Shown here: positions 1 to 9,442 of the stretch, piece after piece
How positions within the stretch are numbered: position 1 is the stretch's first letter
Layout of the letters: each line of letters opens with the position of its first letter
Source: Clostridium tertium
GTDB lineage: Bacteria > Bacillota > Clostridia > Clostridiales > Clostridiaceae
Length of the DNA stretch: 64,000 nucleotides
Reading direction: 5' to 3'
Assembly (NCBI RefSeq): GCF_017873245.1
Contig: NZ_JAGGJY010000010.1
Span: 1 to 64,000, forward strand
The notes under the pieces: generated by a model
What the model was told of the DNA's origin: nothing
What the model saw: the letters and a program-made list of their open reading frames with translations, nothing else
Database searches by the model: none
Translations under genes and position numbers: made by a program

Positions 1-127
1 ATTAATATTTTAAAATTGACTCTTATATTCATTGTTTTTATTTTTTATTCTTTAATATTAATTTAGTAAGAGATATTTATAGAAAAACTTATATAAATAA
101 TTAACTTTATTTTTTTATAGTTAATTA

Positions 128-162
128 AAAATATTTTACATATTTAATTATAAGTATGAATA
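128..162 (+). promoter_or_regulatory. Putative sigma-E type promoter region of spoIIIA
   Basis: The 16-base block AAAATATTTTACATAT at 128-143 and the octamer TATGAATA at 155-162 both recur upstream of spoIIM (18878-18893 and 18902-18909). Both genes belong to the mother-cell sigma-E regulon in Bacillus, so a shared promoter element is a fair inference. The octamer lies 27 bases from the block start here and 24 in the other copy. The assignment to sigma-E is inferred, not read directly. Confidence 0.45.
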
Positions 163-238
163 TTATTTGATAGAGAGAAATAAGTTTAAATATAACGTTA
201 GAAAAGGAAGTGATGAATTGAGGAATGAGGAGGAGATT

Positions 239-1141
239 TTGAAAGTATTGCCTTTAAAAATCAGTAATGAACTAAGAGAAATACTTTTAAAAGAACCTGT
301 CCAAGAAATAAGGATAAAAGTTCATAAGCCAATAATAGTTAATCTAGCATATAAGGAAATAATATTAAAATATGTAACTACAGTTGAGGATATAAAGCAA
401 ATTTTGGTTAAGATATCAAATTACTCATTATATGCTTATGAAGAAGAAATAAAGCAAGGATATATTACAATTAGGGGTGGACATAGAATAGGAATAGCAG
501 GGGAATGTGTTTTAGTAAATGGAGAAGTAAGAACTATAAGAAATATATCTTCTTTAAATATAAGAATATGTAGAGAAGTGATAGGATGCTCAAATGAAAT
601 TATGAAGTACATAACTAAGGAAGATAGAGTATTTAATACTTTAATAGTATCTCCACCTAAATGTGGTAAAACGACTATTTTAAGGGATATAGCTAAAAAT
701 ATTTCAACTGGGATGCCTATTGTAAATTTGAAAGGAAAAAAAGTATCTATTATAGATGAGAGAAGCGAGATAGCTGCTTGCTTTAATGGAGTTCCACAGT
801 TGGATGTTGGTATTAGAAGTGATATTTTAGATAATTGCTTAAAAAAAGATGGAATGATTATGGCTATAAGAAGTTTATCTCCGGACATATTAATTTGTGA
901 TGAAATAGGAACCGATGGAGATATAGAGGCTCTTCATATGGCATTTAATTCTGGAGTAAATATTATAGTTACTATTCATGGATATAGTATAGAAGATGTT
1001 TATAAAAGAAAGGTTTTTAAGGATTTGCTAGAAAATTCCATTTTAGATAGAATAGTTATTTTGAGTAATAGAAATGGAGTAGGAACAATTGAACAAATAT
1101 ATTCAATAGAAATGGAGGGGAAATTTAAGTGCTTAAGATAA
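239..1141 (+). CDS. spoIIIAA: Stage III sporulation protein AA (secretion-type ATPase)
   Basis: First gene of the spoIIIA operon. It encodes an ATPase of the type II/IV secretion ATPase class, thought to power the mother-cell to forespore channel during engulfment. A Walker A motif PPKCGKTT is visible near residue 140 of the protein, followed by the Walker B-like LICDEIG. The TTG start at 239 is preferred because AGGAGG lies 5 bases upstream and the resulting 300 aa is close to the 307 aa of B. subtilis. The frame is open back to a TTG at 167, but that would place the start on top of the putative promoter. A TTG at 218 is another option. Confidence 0.9.
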   Translation: MKVLPLKISNELREILLKEPVQEIRIKVHKPIIVNLAYKEIILKYVTTVEDIKQILVKISNYSLYAYEEEIKQGYITIRGGHRIGIAGECVLVNGEVRTIRNISSLNIRICREVIGCSNEIMKYITKEDRVFNTLIVSPPKCGKTTILRDIAKNISTGMPIVNLKGKKVSIIDERSEIAACFNGVPQLDVGIRSDILDNCLKKDGMIMAIRSLSPDILICDEIGTDGDIEALHMAFNSGVNIIVTIHGYSIEDVYKRKVFKDLLENSILDRIVILSNRNGVGTIEQIYSIEMEGKFKCLR

Positions 1142-1647
1142 CAGCAGTTATCATTATTTTTCTATCTTGTACTTATATAGGATTTTACTATGGTGAAATT
1201 TTTAAAAAGAGGAGTAAGCAACTTAATTCAATATTAAAATCAGTTTTGTTTTTAAATAATGAGGTAATATATGCAAATACACCTCTTCCAGAAGCTTTGA
1301 AATATATTTCGTTAAAGGTTGAAGCTCCTCTAAATTCTATTTTATCAGCAGTTTCTGATAAGCTGTTAAAGGGAGAAAGTACAAGCGTATACGAAGCATT
1401 TGAAAGTGAATATAAAAAAAATAAATCTGAATTTAACTTAAATGAAGAGGATAAAAGATTAGTAAATGATTTTTTAAGACCACTTGGAGAGTCAGGAGTT
1501 TACGGGCAAGATAAACTATTTAACCTAACAATAGAAAATATGAAATTAAATTGTAGGTCTGCTGAAGAATTAGCAAAGAAGAATGTAAGGATGTATAGAG
1601 CTATAGGAGTATGTATAGGTGCTATGATTTCGATTTTTTTAATTTAG
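1129..1647 (+). CDS. spoIIIAB: Stage III sporulation protein AB
   Basis: 172 aa, GTG start with GGAGGGG upstream, overlapping the end of spoIIIAA by 13 bases, which suggests translational coupling. The protein has a hydrophobic segment at each end around a charged helical middle. This is the usual layout of SpoIIIAB, which resembles type II secretion F-type membrane platform proteins. Position in the operon and length (171 aa in B. subtilis) support the call. Confidence 0.9.
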   Translation: MLKITAVIIIFLSCTYIGFYYGEIFKKRSKQLNSILKSVLFLNNEVIYANTPLPEALKYISLKVEAPLNSILSAVSDKLLKGESTSVYEAFESEYKKNKSEFNLNEEDKRLVNDFLRPLGESGVYGQDKLFNLTIENMKLNCRSAEELAKKNVRMYRAIGVCIGAMISIFLI

Positions 1648-1661
1648 TAGGAGGGTAATAA

Positions 1662-1859
1662 ATGCTAGATGTAACTATTATATTTAAAATAGGGGCTATG
1701 GGTGTCCTTCTTGTAGTCTTAGAGAAAGTTTTAAAAGCTAGTGGTAAAGATGAAATTGCAACAATAGCCAATATTGTAGGAATAGTAATAATTTTAATTA
1801 CAGTAATAGGGCTTATAGGAAATCTATTTAATACTGTAAAAACTATGTTTATGCTATAG
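1662..1859 (+). CDS. spoIIIAC: Stage III sporulation protein AC
   Basis: 65 aa, two predicted membrane segments, with an AGGAGGG ribosome binding site. It matches the small SpoIIIAC membrane subunit in length and in the conserved GMGVLLVVLEKVLK-type first helix. It lies between spoIIIAB and spoIIIAD and is related to the N-terminal part of SpoIIIAD, so the pair probably forms part of the membrane platform of the feeding-tube complex. Confidence 0.9.
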   Translation: MLDVTIIFKIGAMGVLLVVLEKVLKASGKDEIATIANIVGIVIILITVIGLIGNLFNTVKTMFML

Positions 1860-1867
1860 GTGCTATT

Positions 1868-2251
1868 ATGGATATTATTAAGATTGTTGCCTTTGCTTTT
1901 GCTGCTTTATTTATGTTTCTTCTATTTAAAGATAAAAGAAGCGATATATCAACATTAATATCATTATCAGCAGGAGCTATAATTTTCTTGGTTGTAATTA
2001 CACAACTTAATGATGTAATTTACTTTATAAAAGATATAGCTGATAAAGCTAATATTGATATGGTCTATATAGGAGTTGTTTTAAAAATACTAGCTATAGC
2101 ATATTTAGCTACATTTTGTAGTGAAATATGTAAAGATGCAGGAGCTGCTAGCATAGCTAATAAGGTTGAATTTTCAGCTAAAATTTTGATATTAACATTA
2201 GCAATACCAATACTTATGGCTGTTCTTCAATCAATTTTACAAATATTGTAG
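1868..2251 (+). CDS. spoIIIAD: Stage III sporulation protein AD
   Basis: 127 aa, four hydrophobic segments, starting 8 bases after spoIIIAC. It has the SpoIIIAD/AC family character and length (133 aa in B. subtilis). It is presumed to be a mother-cell membrane component of the SpoIIIA channel. Confidence 0.9.
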   Translation: MDIIKIVAFAFAALFMFLLFKDKRSDISTLISLSAGAIIFLVVITQLNDVIYFIKDIADKANIDMVYIGVVLKILAIAYLATFCSEICKDAGAASIANKVEFSAKILILTLAIPILMAVLQSILQIL

Positions 2252-2259
2252 GTGTTTTT

Positions 2260-3489
2260 ATGATAAAAAATATTTTCACAAAGAGAATTATATTAGTTAT
2301 AAGTATAATTATTATAGCTTTTGTATTTCTTCCTAGTAAAAGTGCTTTAGCTAATGAAAAGAATATTAATAAGATAAATATTAATAATGAAACATCTAAT
2401 GAAGAAATTAAGTTAGAAAATGAGGAAGTTAATAATAAATTAGATTCACTATATAACTATATAAATAATATGAAATCAGATATTGAAATAATGAATGACT
2501 TAGATCCAGTTGAATATATTAAGGGATATATAAAAAATGGAGAAGGAAATCTATCTTTTAAAACTATTAGCGATGCTGTTATAAGTTTCTTATTTAAAGA
2601 AGTAAAAACTGTACTTGCATTATCAATAAGCATAATAGCAATTGCAATAATATGCTCACTACTTAAAAACTTACAAACTGCATTTTCTAATGAAGGGATA
2701 TCAAATATAGCATTTTTTGCATGTTATGCATTATTAATAGTTATATTATCTAAAAGTTTTATAGTTTCTATAAATATAGCAACTGATATAATAAAAGATT
2801 TATCAGATTTTATGGTAGCTATTTTACCTGTATTAGTTATGATGATTGGAACTGTAGGAGGCTTTACGCAAGCTGCAACTATGGATCCTATAGTAGTTGG
2901 AGCAACATTAATTATTCCAAGAATATATACAACGGTAATAATACCACTAATACTTATTACATTTGTTTTAGAATTTGCAAATAATATTTCAACGGAACAT
3001 AAAATAAGTAATTTATGTAAGCTTACAAAACAAATTACTATATGGCTCCAGGGTATAATTTTAACTATATTCATAGGATTATTAACAGTTAGGGGAATAA
3101 CAGCATCAACTATTGATGCTGTAACATTAAAAACTGCTAAATTTGCTATAGATAATTTTATACCTATAGTAGGAAAAGCTTTTTCAGATGCTATTGCATC
3201 TGTAGCAGGATATTCACTAATAATAAAAAATGCTGTAAGTTCTGTTGGGCTAATTATAATAATACTTATGATGTTGTATCCAATAATAAAATTAGTATTA
3301 ATTTCATTTGTATATAAATTGACAGCAGCAGTTATAGAACCAATAAGTGATAAACGAATAACAAGTTCAATTGCTGCGGCAGGAGATTCTCTGATACTTA
3401 TAATGTCCTGTGTTTTATCGGTAAGCCTTATGTTTTTCATATTACTTGGAATTATGGCATCAGCAGGTAAATTTGTTATAGGAGGGTAG
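2260..3489 (+). CDS. spoIIIAE: Stage III sporulation protein AE
   Basis: 409 aa (399 in B. subtilis). The N-terminus is a signal-like hydrophobic segment ending near residue 31, followed by an acidic Asn-rich extracytoplasmic stretch. At least six membrane helices follow from about residue 110 onward. It is the large polytopic SpoIIIA subunit with permease-like character and is required for sigma-G activity in the forespore. Separated from spoIIIAD by 8 bases. Confidence 0.9.
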   Translation: MIKNIFTKRIILVISIIIIAFVFLPSKSALANEKNINKININNETSNEEIKLENEEVNNKLDSLYNYINNMKSDIEIMNDLDPVEYIKGYIKNGEGNLSFKTISDAVISFLFKEVKTVLALSISIIAIAIICSLLKNLQTAFSNEGISNIAFFACYALLIVILSKSFIVSINIATDIIKDLSDFMVAILPVLVMMIGTVGGFTQAATMDPIVVGATLIIPRIYTTVIIPLILITFVLEFANNISTEHKISNLCKLTKQITIWLQGIILTIFIGLLTVRGITASTIDAVTLKTAKFAIDNFIPIVGKAFSDAIASVAGYSLIIKNAVSSVGLIIIILMMLYPIIKLVLISFVYKLTAAVIEPISDKRITSSIAAAGDSLILIMSCVLSVSLMFFILLGIMASAGKFVIGG

Positions 3490-3497
3490 AGAGGGAT

Positions 3498-4076
3498 ATG
3501 GAAGAAATAAAAGGATTTGTAATAACCCTAGTTACTATGCTTATATTAATGACGGCAATTGAGTTTATAGCTCCTGATAACAATATGAAAAAGTATTTAA
3601 AATTTGTTTTAGGATTAATACTTATATCTGTTATGTTATCTCCTATAATTTCTTTATTTAGTAAAGGTGAAGAAAGTATTTCTTTGCAGGTGCAAAAGTA
3701 TATAGAACTTGCTGAAAATGAAAGCGCTGAAGTAAGTAAAGATTATAAGAGTGATAGTGAAAATGTATTTAAAGAAAATTTAGAACAAAACTGTAATAGA
3801 CTTTTAAAGGAAAAGTTTACAGATAAAGAATTTGTTAGCAATATAGATTGTGAAGTTGATATGAATAACATTAATTACTCCATTGATAAAGTTCAAGTAG
3901 GAGTTAAAAATAAAGATGTTTCTAAGATACAAAAGATAATAATAAATACACAGAAAGATAGTAAAAGCGTATCTTCCCAGGATGAAAAAGTAAATAACGA
4001 AGATGAAATAATAAGTTACTTAGCAGAAGCTTTAAATGTTTCTAAAGATAAAATAGAAGTATATAAAGTAAATTGA
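3498..4076 (+). CDS. spoIIIAF: Stage III sporulation protein AF
   Basis: 192 aa, two N-terminal membrane helices (about residues 7-22 and 33-53), then a soluble domain facing the intermembrane space. The family domain is a ring-building motif similar to those of SpoIIIAG and SpoIIIAH. Gene order and the conserved MKKYLKFVLGLILI second helix support the call. Confidence 0.9.
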   Translation: MEEIKGFVITLVTMLILMTAIEFIAPDNNMKKYLKFVLGLILISVMLSPIISLFSKGEESISLQVQKYIELAENESAEVSKDYKSDSENVFKENLEQNCNRLLKEKFTDKEFVSNIDCEVDMNNINYSIDKVQVGVKNKDVSKIQKIIINTQKDSKSVSSQDEKVNNEDEIISYLAEALNVSKDKIEVYKVN

Positions 4077-4089
4077 TGGGAGTGAGAAA

Positions 4090-4698
4090 ATGGGTAAAGG
4101 TGATTGGAAAAAGGAGCTAGCTAACGTTATAAATGATAAAAAGTTTCTAAATGCAGTTTGTATTGCACTAGTTTTAGCTTTTGTTTTGTTAGCTATTAGC
4201 TTTTTGACAACTGGCAGAAAAAAAGAAGCAAAACCAACAAGTGTAAACACTACTACACAAAATTCATCTGACATACAAAGTCAATCAGAAGAAACAATGA
4301 ATAGTTATGAAGCCCAAGAAAAAAAAGAGTTAAAAAATCTTTTAACTAAAATAGAAAACGTAGGAGAAGTTGAGGTAATGATTTACTTTAAAAGTGGAGA
4401 AGTAAAGGTTCCCGCAACTGAAAATACTACTCAAGAAGCAACAACAGAAGAAACAGATAATCAAGGTGGAAAAAGAACTAATACTCAACAAACAGATGGA
4501 AGTAAAGTTGTTATGGCAGTCGAAGGAAGCAAAAATGAGCCATATATTTTACAGACTAATAAACCAGAGATTAGCGGAGTGGTTATAGTAGCCGAAGGTG
4601 CAAGTAGTAGTAAGGTTAAATATGATATACAAGTGGCTGTATCAAGTTTATATGGAATTTCAATAGATAAGGTTAATGTATATCCTATGAAAAATTAG
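4090..4698 (+). CDS. spoIIIAG: Stage III sporulation protein AG
   Basis: 202 aa with one N-terminal membrane helix (about residues 18-38), a Ser/Thr/Gln-rich linker, and a C-terminal ring-building domain interrupted by a Thr/Gln-rich insertion (residues about 110-140). SpoIIIAG forms the large ring of the channel between mother cell and forespore. The internal low-complexity insertion matches the beta-ring insert known in SpoIIIAG. Confidence 0.9.
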   Translation: MGKGDWKKELANVINDKKFLNAVCIALVLAFVLLAISFLTTGRKKEAKPTSVNTTTQNSSDIQSQSEETMNSYEAQEKKELKNLLTKIENVGEVEVMIYFKSGEVKVPATENTTQEATTEETDNQGGKRTNTQQTDGSKVVMAVEGSKNEPYILQTNKPEISGVVIVAEGASSSKVKYDIQVAVSSLYGISIDKVNVYPMKN

Positions 4699-4738
4699 CA
4701 TATAATTAAATTGAAAAAGAAGATGGGGGGAAATCAAA

Positions 4739-5266
4739 ATGACAAAAAAACAATTTGGTATTATTTTCACACTAATGGCTCTTATAGTATGTGTAGGAGT
4801 TATTGCAGCAAAATTAAATAAGACGGGGTTAAATGATCCAACAGATTTTAGCCAAGTAATATCACAAGGAACAGAAGAAAATAAGGATAATGAAAAGAAA
4901 GATGATAAGGAAACTTTAGGAACTCAAGATTATTTCTATAGCTTAAGAAGTGAGAGAGATCAAAAAGATGCTGCAACAATTCAACAATTAACTTCATTAA
5001 AAAATGATGTAAATACATCTCAAGAACAAAAAGATCTTGCAGATAACGAATTAAGAGAAAAAACTATGGTTATCGATAAAGAAAGCAGAATAGAAGTAAA
5101 TGTTAAAAATCAAGGATTTGAAGATGTGTTATGTTCTATAGAAGGTAACAAAGTTAGAGTAGTTGTAAAAGCTGATGAAGTAACAGAAGCTGATAGTGCA
5201 TCAATTCAAGAAATAGCTGAAAATGTTTCTGGAATTAGTGATGTGATAATAGAATCAAAGAAATAA
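4739..5266 (+). CDS. spoIIIAH: Stage III sporulation protein AH
   Basis: 175 aa, one N-terminal membrane helix (about residues 6-25), an acidic linker, and a C-terminal YscJ/FliF-type ring-building domain. In sporulating cells SpoIIIAH binds a forespore partner (SpoIIQ, or LytM-type proteins in clostridia) across the septum. GGGGGG precedes the ATG. Last gene of the operon; a separate promoter for the next gene follows directly. Confidence 0.9.
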   Translation: MTKKQFGIIFTLMALIVCVGVIAAKLNKTGLNDPTDFSQVISQGTEENKDNEKKDDKETLGTQDYFYSLRSERDQKDAATIQQLTSLKNDVNTSQEQKDLADNELREKTMVIDKESRIEVNVKNQGFEDVLCSIEGNKVRVVVKADEVTEADSASIQEIAENVSGISDVIIESKK

Positions 5267-5270
5267 TTCA

Positions 5271-5299
5271 TTGTAATATAATTATTGGTTTGATATAAT
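5271..5299 (+). promoter_or_regulatory. Sigma-A promoter of asp23-like gene
   Basis: TTGTAA (5271-5276), a 17-base spacer, and TATAAT (5294-5299) with an upstream TG (extended -10, TGATATAAT). It lies between the end of spoIIIAH and the Asp23 gene, so the latter can be expressed in vegetative cells independently of the sporulation operon. Confidence 0.7.
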
Positions 5300-5350
5300 A
5301 AACATAAGAAAAAAAGAGTTTTGTCATCAAAACGCTTGGGAGGTAAGTAC

Positions 5351-5737
5351 ATGGAAAATAAAAACTATGATGATAATCTAGGGATAGTAAAAATTTCTGA
5401 TGAAGTTGTTAGCGTAATAGCAGGAATTGCAGCTGAAGAAATTAATGGCGTAGAAGACTTACAACAAATAGGTGGTAACAACATATCACAATTGCTAAAA
5501 GGTAAGAAGAATGTAGGAAAAAATGTAAAAGTAACATTAAGCGAAAATAGTGCTATAATAGATTTAAATTTAGCAGTAGAGTATGGTGTGAAAATACCAG
5601 AAGTAGTAAATGCAGTTCAAGAAAATGTCAAGAGGACTGTTGAAGCAATGACAGGATTGAATGTTGATTATGTTAATATAAACGTTCAAAGCATTTACTT
5701 ACCAAAAACTGAAAAAGAAGAAAGTAAGGAAAATTAA
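5351..5737 (+). CDS. Asp23/Gls24 family envelope stress protein
   Basis: 128 aa. The ATG at 5351 is chosen because GGGAGG sits 8 bases upstream; the frame stays open to a TTG at 5321 that lacks a site. Asp23/Gls24 (DUF322) features are the motif SDEVVSVIAGIAAEEINGV and the C-terminal VNINVQSIYL. These proteins are membrane-linked envelope homeostasis factors, and this chromosomal position before nusB is common in Firmicutes. It has its own promoter and terminator. Confidence 0.9.
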   Translation: MENKNYDDNLGIVKISDEVVSVIAGIAAEEINGVEDLQQIGGNNISQLLKGKKNVGKNVKVTLSENSAIIDLNLAVEYGVKIPEVVNAVQENVKRTVEAMTGLNVDYVNINVQSIYLPKTEKEESKEN

Positions 5738-5740
5738 TTT

Positions 5741-5768
5741 CACCCTCTGATTTTTCAGAGGGTGTTTT
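5741..5768 (+). terminator. Intrinsic terminator after asp23-like gene
   Basis: Perfect 10-bp stem CACCCTCTGA / TCAGAGGGTG with a TTTT loop, followed by TTTTCC. Confidence 0.9.
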
Positions 5769-5863
5769 CCTTGTGCTTTAAATAAATTTGTTGTAGTATA
5801 TTTATGATTAGAAAGTTTTAGAAGGTTAATAATATTAGTAGTAAGAACACTTAGGAGGATAAG

Positions 5864-6268
5864 ATGAATAGAAAAAGATCTAGAGAAATAGCCATGGAAT
5901 TACTTTTTGGAATGACTTTAAGCAAAAATACATTAGAGGAAACAATAGAAACATTTATAGAAGATTATGAAATGAATTTAAAAACTATAGATTTGGAATA
6001 TATAAAAGGAATTTTAGCGAAGGTTGAAGAAAATATAAATGTAATAGATCAAAAGATAGAAGAAGCATTAACAAATTGGAAGATAGATAGAGTATCAAAG
6101 GTTAATATTTCAATATTAAGATTAGCAATTGCAGAAATGCTTTATGTAGAAGACGTTCCGGAAAAGGTTGCTATAAATGAAGCAATTGAATTAACAAAAA
6201 AATATTCAGATGAAAAAAGTGTTTCATTTGTAAATGGAGTTTTAGATAAAGCATTTAAGAGTTTATAA
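5864..6268 (+). CDS. nusB: Transcription antitermination factor NusB
   Basis: 134 aa all-helical NusB fold. The N-terminal [13 protein letters not shown] and the C-terminal [24 protein letters not shown] signature region are recognisable. NusB binds boxA RNA with NusE (ribosomal protein S10) in rRNA antitermination. AGGAGG precedes the ATG. First gene of the nusB-folD-xseA-xseB-ispA-dxs-tlyA run. Confidence 0.95.
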   Translation: MNRKRSREIAMELLFGMTLSKNTLEETIETFIEDYEMNLKTIDLEYIKGILAKVEENINVIDQKIEEALTNWKIDRVSKVNISILRLAIAEMLYVEDVPEKVAINEAIELTKKYSDEKSVSFVNGVLDKAFKSL

Positions 6269-6289
6269 AATGTAGTAGGGGGATTTTTC

Positions 6290-7138
6290 ATGGGGAAAAT
6301 TATAAATGGTAAAGAAGTTTCAAACGATATAAAAGAAGAAATAAAAGAATACATATTAAAAAGAAAAGAGTTAGGGCTTAGACCTCCAAAGATAGTATCA
6401 ATTTTAGTAGGGAATGATGGAGGCTCTGTGTACTACATTAATAATCAAGAAAAAGTAGCTCTTTCGCTTGGTTGTAATTTTGAAAAACTATTACTTAACG
6501 AAGATATATTAGAAGAGGAACTTCTAAAAAAAATAGAATTATTAAATTCTGATAAAGAAGTCGATGGAATAATATTGCAACTTCCTCTTCCAAAAGGATT
6601 AAATGAAAAGAAAATAATAAATACCATTTCCCCAACAAAAGATATAGATTGTTTAACATATATTAATCAAGGCAAATTGTATTGCAATGAAAAAACATAT
6701 TTGCCTTGCACTCCAAATTCAATAATAACCTTATTAGAAAGATCTAATATTGAACTTGAAGGTAAAAATGTTGTAGTTATAGGAAGAAGTAATATTGTAG
6801 GAAAACCAGTAGCACAATTATTATTAAATAAAAATGCTACAGTTACAATTTGTCATTCAAAAACTAGAAGCTTAAAAGAAGTTTGTAAGGCTGCAGATAT
6901 TATTGTAGTAGCAATAGGAAAACCAAAGTTTTTAACTGATGAATATGTAAATAGTAATTCTATAATAATAGATGTTGGAACATCATCTTTAAATGGTAAA
7001 ATCACTGGAGATGTAGATTTCGAAAAAGTAGAGCAAATAGTTGAAAAGATAACACCAGTTCCAGGAGGCGTTGGAGCTTTAACAACTACGCTACTTATAA
7101 AAAATTCATGTGAGGCGCTAGAGAATAATGAGAATTAA
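6290..7138 (+). CDS. folD: Methylenetetrahydrofolate dehydrogenase FolD
   Basis: 282 aa. FolD normally interconverts 5,10-methylene-, 5,10-methenyl- and 10-formyl-tetrahydrofolate using NADP. The nucleotide-binding region [15 protein letters not shown] (about residues 164-178) and the C-terminal [15 protein letters not shown] are intact. In the SxxYxxxK active-site motif, Ser46 and Tyr49 are present, but the position of the catalytic Lys (Lys54 in E. coli) is Gln53. The Lys to Gln change at this site in the human enzyme is known to abolish cyclohydrolase but not dehydrogenase activity. The enzyme may therefore be a dehydrogenase only, with a separate cyclohydrolase elsewhere. Confidence 0.93.
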   Translation: MGKIINGKEVSNDIKEEIKEYILKRKELGLRPPKIVSILVGNDGGSVYYINNQEKVALSLGCNFEKLLLNEDILEEELLKKIELLNSDKEVDGIILQLPLPKGLNEKKIINTISPTKDIDCLTYINQGKLYCNEKTYLPCTPNSIITLLERSNIELEGKNVVVIGRSNIVGKPVAQLLLNKNATVTICHSKTRSLKEVCKAADIIVVAIGKPKFLTDEYVNSNSIIIDVGTSSLNGKITGDVDFEKVEQIVEKITPVPGGVGALTTTLLIKNSCEALENNEN

Positions 7139-8327
7139 AACTTTAACAGTTAATGAACTTAATAACTACATTAAAAAGACATTAGATAATGATTTTATAT
7201 TAAATAATCTTTTAGTAAAGGGAGAAGTATCAAATTTAAAATATCATAGTAGTGGACATATATATTTTTCTTTAAAAGATTCAATAAGTAAAATTAATTG
7301 TGTTATGTTTAAAAGTAATAGTGCGGATCTAGACTTTAAATTAACTGAAGGAATGGAAGTTATAGCTAATGCTAGGTGTTCTATTTATCCAGGAACAGGA
7401 TCACTTCAATTATATATAGAAAAGTTACAAAAAGAAGGAATTGGCGAACTACATATAAAATTTGAAAAGCTTAAGAAAAAACTTCAAGATGAAGGTTATT
7501 TTGATGAACAGTATAAAAAAGAAATACCTAAAATGCCTAAAAGAATTGGGGTTGTAACATCAGAAACTGGAGCAGTTATAAGGGATATAATAAATGTTTC
7601 AAAAAGAAGAAGTAGTTTAATTGATATTGTTTTATATCCTGCTTTAGTTCAAGGGGAAGGCGCTTATAAAACAATAATTAATGGAATTAAGTATTTCAAT
7701 GATACTAAAAGTGTTGATGTTATAATAGTAGGTAGAGGTGGAGGTTCCATAGAAGAATTATGGAATTTTAATGAGGAAGAGTTAGCTAAAGAAATATTTA
7801 AATCTAAGCTTCCAATAATTTCAGCTGTTGGTCATGAAGTTGATTTTACAATATCTGATTTTGTAAGTGACTATAGAGCATCAACTCCATCACAAGCTGC
7901 TGAAATTGCTGTACCACTAGAAAGTGATATAATGTATGAAATAGATAACTATAACAAAAGAATAAATGAAATAGTATTTAATAAATTTAGTTATGAAAAA
8001 GAAAAATTATCGAACTATAAAAAAATATTATCTTTAAACAGTCCAGAAGTAATTTTATCTAATTCTTATTTGGAACTAGATAGAATAGAAGATAGAATGA
8101 AAAAATTAGTTTTTAATAAAATAGAAAAAGAAAAGCTTAAAATTAAATCGTTAAATGATATTTTAGAAGCTCATAACCCAATAAATGTATTAAAAAAAGG
8201 ATATACAATTGTTGAAGATAATCAAAAAAATATAATTTCATCTAAAGAAGAAATAAAGGATTTAGATGAATTTAATATAATATTTAAAGATGGAAAAGTT
8301 AAAGGAAAAATTATTTCCATGGATTAA
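7128..8327 (+). CDS. xseA: Exodeoxyribonuclease VII large subunit
   Basis: 399 aa. The N-terminal OB-fold nucleic-acid binding domain has the typical [24 protein letters not shown]. The catalytic domain contains [20 protein letters not shown] and [24 protein letters not shown], both diagnostic. A coiled-coil region follows. The gene overlaps folD by 11 bases, and xseB, the small subunit, follows. Confidence 0.96.
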   Translation: MRIKTLTVNELNNYIKKTLDNDFILNNLLVKGEVSNLKYHSSGHIYFSLKDSISKINCVMFKSNSADLDFKLTEGMEVIANARCSIYPGTGSLQLYIEKLQKEGIGELHIKFEKLKKKLQDEGYFDEQYKKEIPKMPKRIGVVTSETGAVIRDIINVSKRRSSLIDIVLYPALVQGEGAYKTIINGIKYFNDTKSVDVIIVGRGGGSIEELWNFNEEELAKEIFKSKLPIISAVGHEVDFTISDFVSDYRASTPSQAAEIAVPLESDIMYEIDNYNKRINEIVFNKFSYEKEKLSNYKKILSLNSPEVILSNSYLELDRIEDRMKKLVFNKIEKEKLKIKSLNDILEAHNPINVLKKGYTIVEDNQKNIISSKEEIKDLDEFNIIFKDGKVKGKIISMD

Positions 8328-8342
8328 GGAGTTGAAGAGTTT

Positions 8343-8555
8343 ATGGCAAAAAAAGAATCTTATGATGATATGGTTAAAGGCCTACAAACTATTTTGAATA
8401 ATATGGAAAATAATGAACTTCCACTTGAGGATTTAATGAAAGAATACGAAAGTGGAGTTAAACTTATTAATAAATTATACAAAACACTAAATTCTTTAGA
8501 AGGAAAGCTAACAACAATAAAAGAAAATATGGAAGTGGAGCTAAAGAATGAGTAA
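8343..8555 (+). CDS. xseB: Exodeoxyribonuclease VII small subunit
   Basis: 70 aa, two-helix XseB family, with the recognisable [17 protein letters not shown]. It pairs with XseA to form the single-strand-specific exonuclease. It overlaps ispA by 8 bases. Confidence 0.95.
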   Translation: MAKKESYDDMVKGLQTILNNMENNELPLEDLMKEYESGVKLINKLYKTLNSLEGKLTTIKENMEVELKNE

Positions 8556-9423
8556 TATTATAGAAAAACATAGAGATTTTATAAATAAGTATTTAAATGT
8601 ATATTTTAATGATAAAGGAAGTTATAATAAAATTATATATGATTCAGCAAGTTATAGTTTAAATATAGGAGGTAAAAGAATAAGACCTATATTATTTTTA
8701 TTGACTTATGGATTATACAAAGAAAATTATAAAGACGTAATAGAAATGGCCTCAGCAATAGAAATGATTCATACCTATTCTCTTATACATGATGATCTTC
8801 CATGTATGGATAATGATGATTTAAGAAGAGGGATGCCGACTAATCATAAAAAATTTGGTGAAAATATAGCTGTATTAGCAGGAGATATGTTATTAAATGA
8901 AGCAATGAGTTTAATGATAAAATTTTCAATAAAAAATGGAGCTAAAGCATTATTAGCATCAAGGGAAATAGCAGAAGCAGCAGGACCAGAAGGCATGATA
9001 GGCGGGCAAATCGTAGATGTTATAAATGAGGGGAAATTAATATCTAAAGAAGAACTTCTTTATATGCATAGTAAAAAAACTGGAGAATTAATAAGGGTAT
9101 CTATTATAGCAGCAGCTATTCTTGCAGATGCTCCTAAAAAAGATATAGAAATACTAAATGATTTTGGATTAAAGCTTGGTTTAGCTTTTCAAATTAAGGA
9201 TGATATATTAGATATAACAGGGGATATTTCAAAGCTTGGTAAAAATACTAAAAGCGATGAAAATAATAATAAGTCCAATTTTATATCTTTATTTGGTTTA
9301 GAATATTGTGAAAGAGAATGCGAAAATTTAACAAAAGAATGTATTGAATTGTTGAAAGGCCTTTCTGTAGAATCGATAAATTTGCAAACAATAACTTTAG
9401 ATTTATTAAATAGAGAATCTTAA
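8548..9423 (+). CDS. ispA: Polyprenyl (farnesyl/geranyl) diphosphate synthase
   Basis: 291 aa trans-prenyltransferase. The first Asp-rich motif is at residues 82-91 ([10 protein letters not shown]) and the second is DDILD at about 218-222. The GGKRIRP diphosphate-binding motif is at about 41-47. It makes short-chain isoprenyl diphosphates, probably FPP. The neighbouring dxs supplies the pathway. Confidence 0.94.
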   Translation: MSNIIEKHRDFINKYLNVYFNDKGSYNKIIYDSASYSLNIGGKRIRPILFLLTYGLYKENYKDVIEMASAIEMIHTYSLIHDDLPCMDNDDLRRGMPTNHKKFGENIAVLAGDMLLNEAMSLMIKFSIKNGAKALLASREIAEAAGPEGMIGGQIVDVINEGKLISKEELLYMHSKKTGELIRVSIIAAAILADAPKKDIEILNDFGLKLGLAFQIKDDILDITGDISKLGKNTKSDENNNKSNFISLFGLEYCERECENLTKECIELLKGLSVESINLQTITLDLLNRES

Positions 9424-9442
9424 TAGAAAGAAAGGTTTAATT

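Noticed and set aside
2724..3440. Long minus-strand frame opposite spoIIIAE
   Set aside because: Shadow of a conserved membrane protein gene in A/T-rich DNA; no start site or family.
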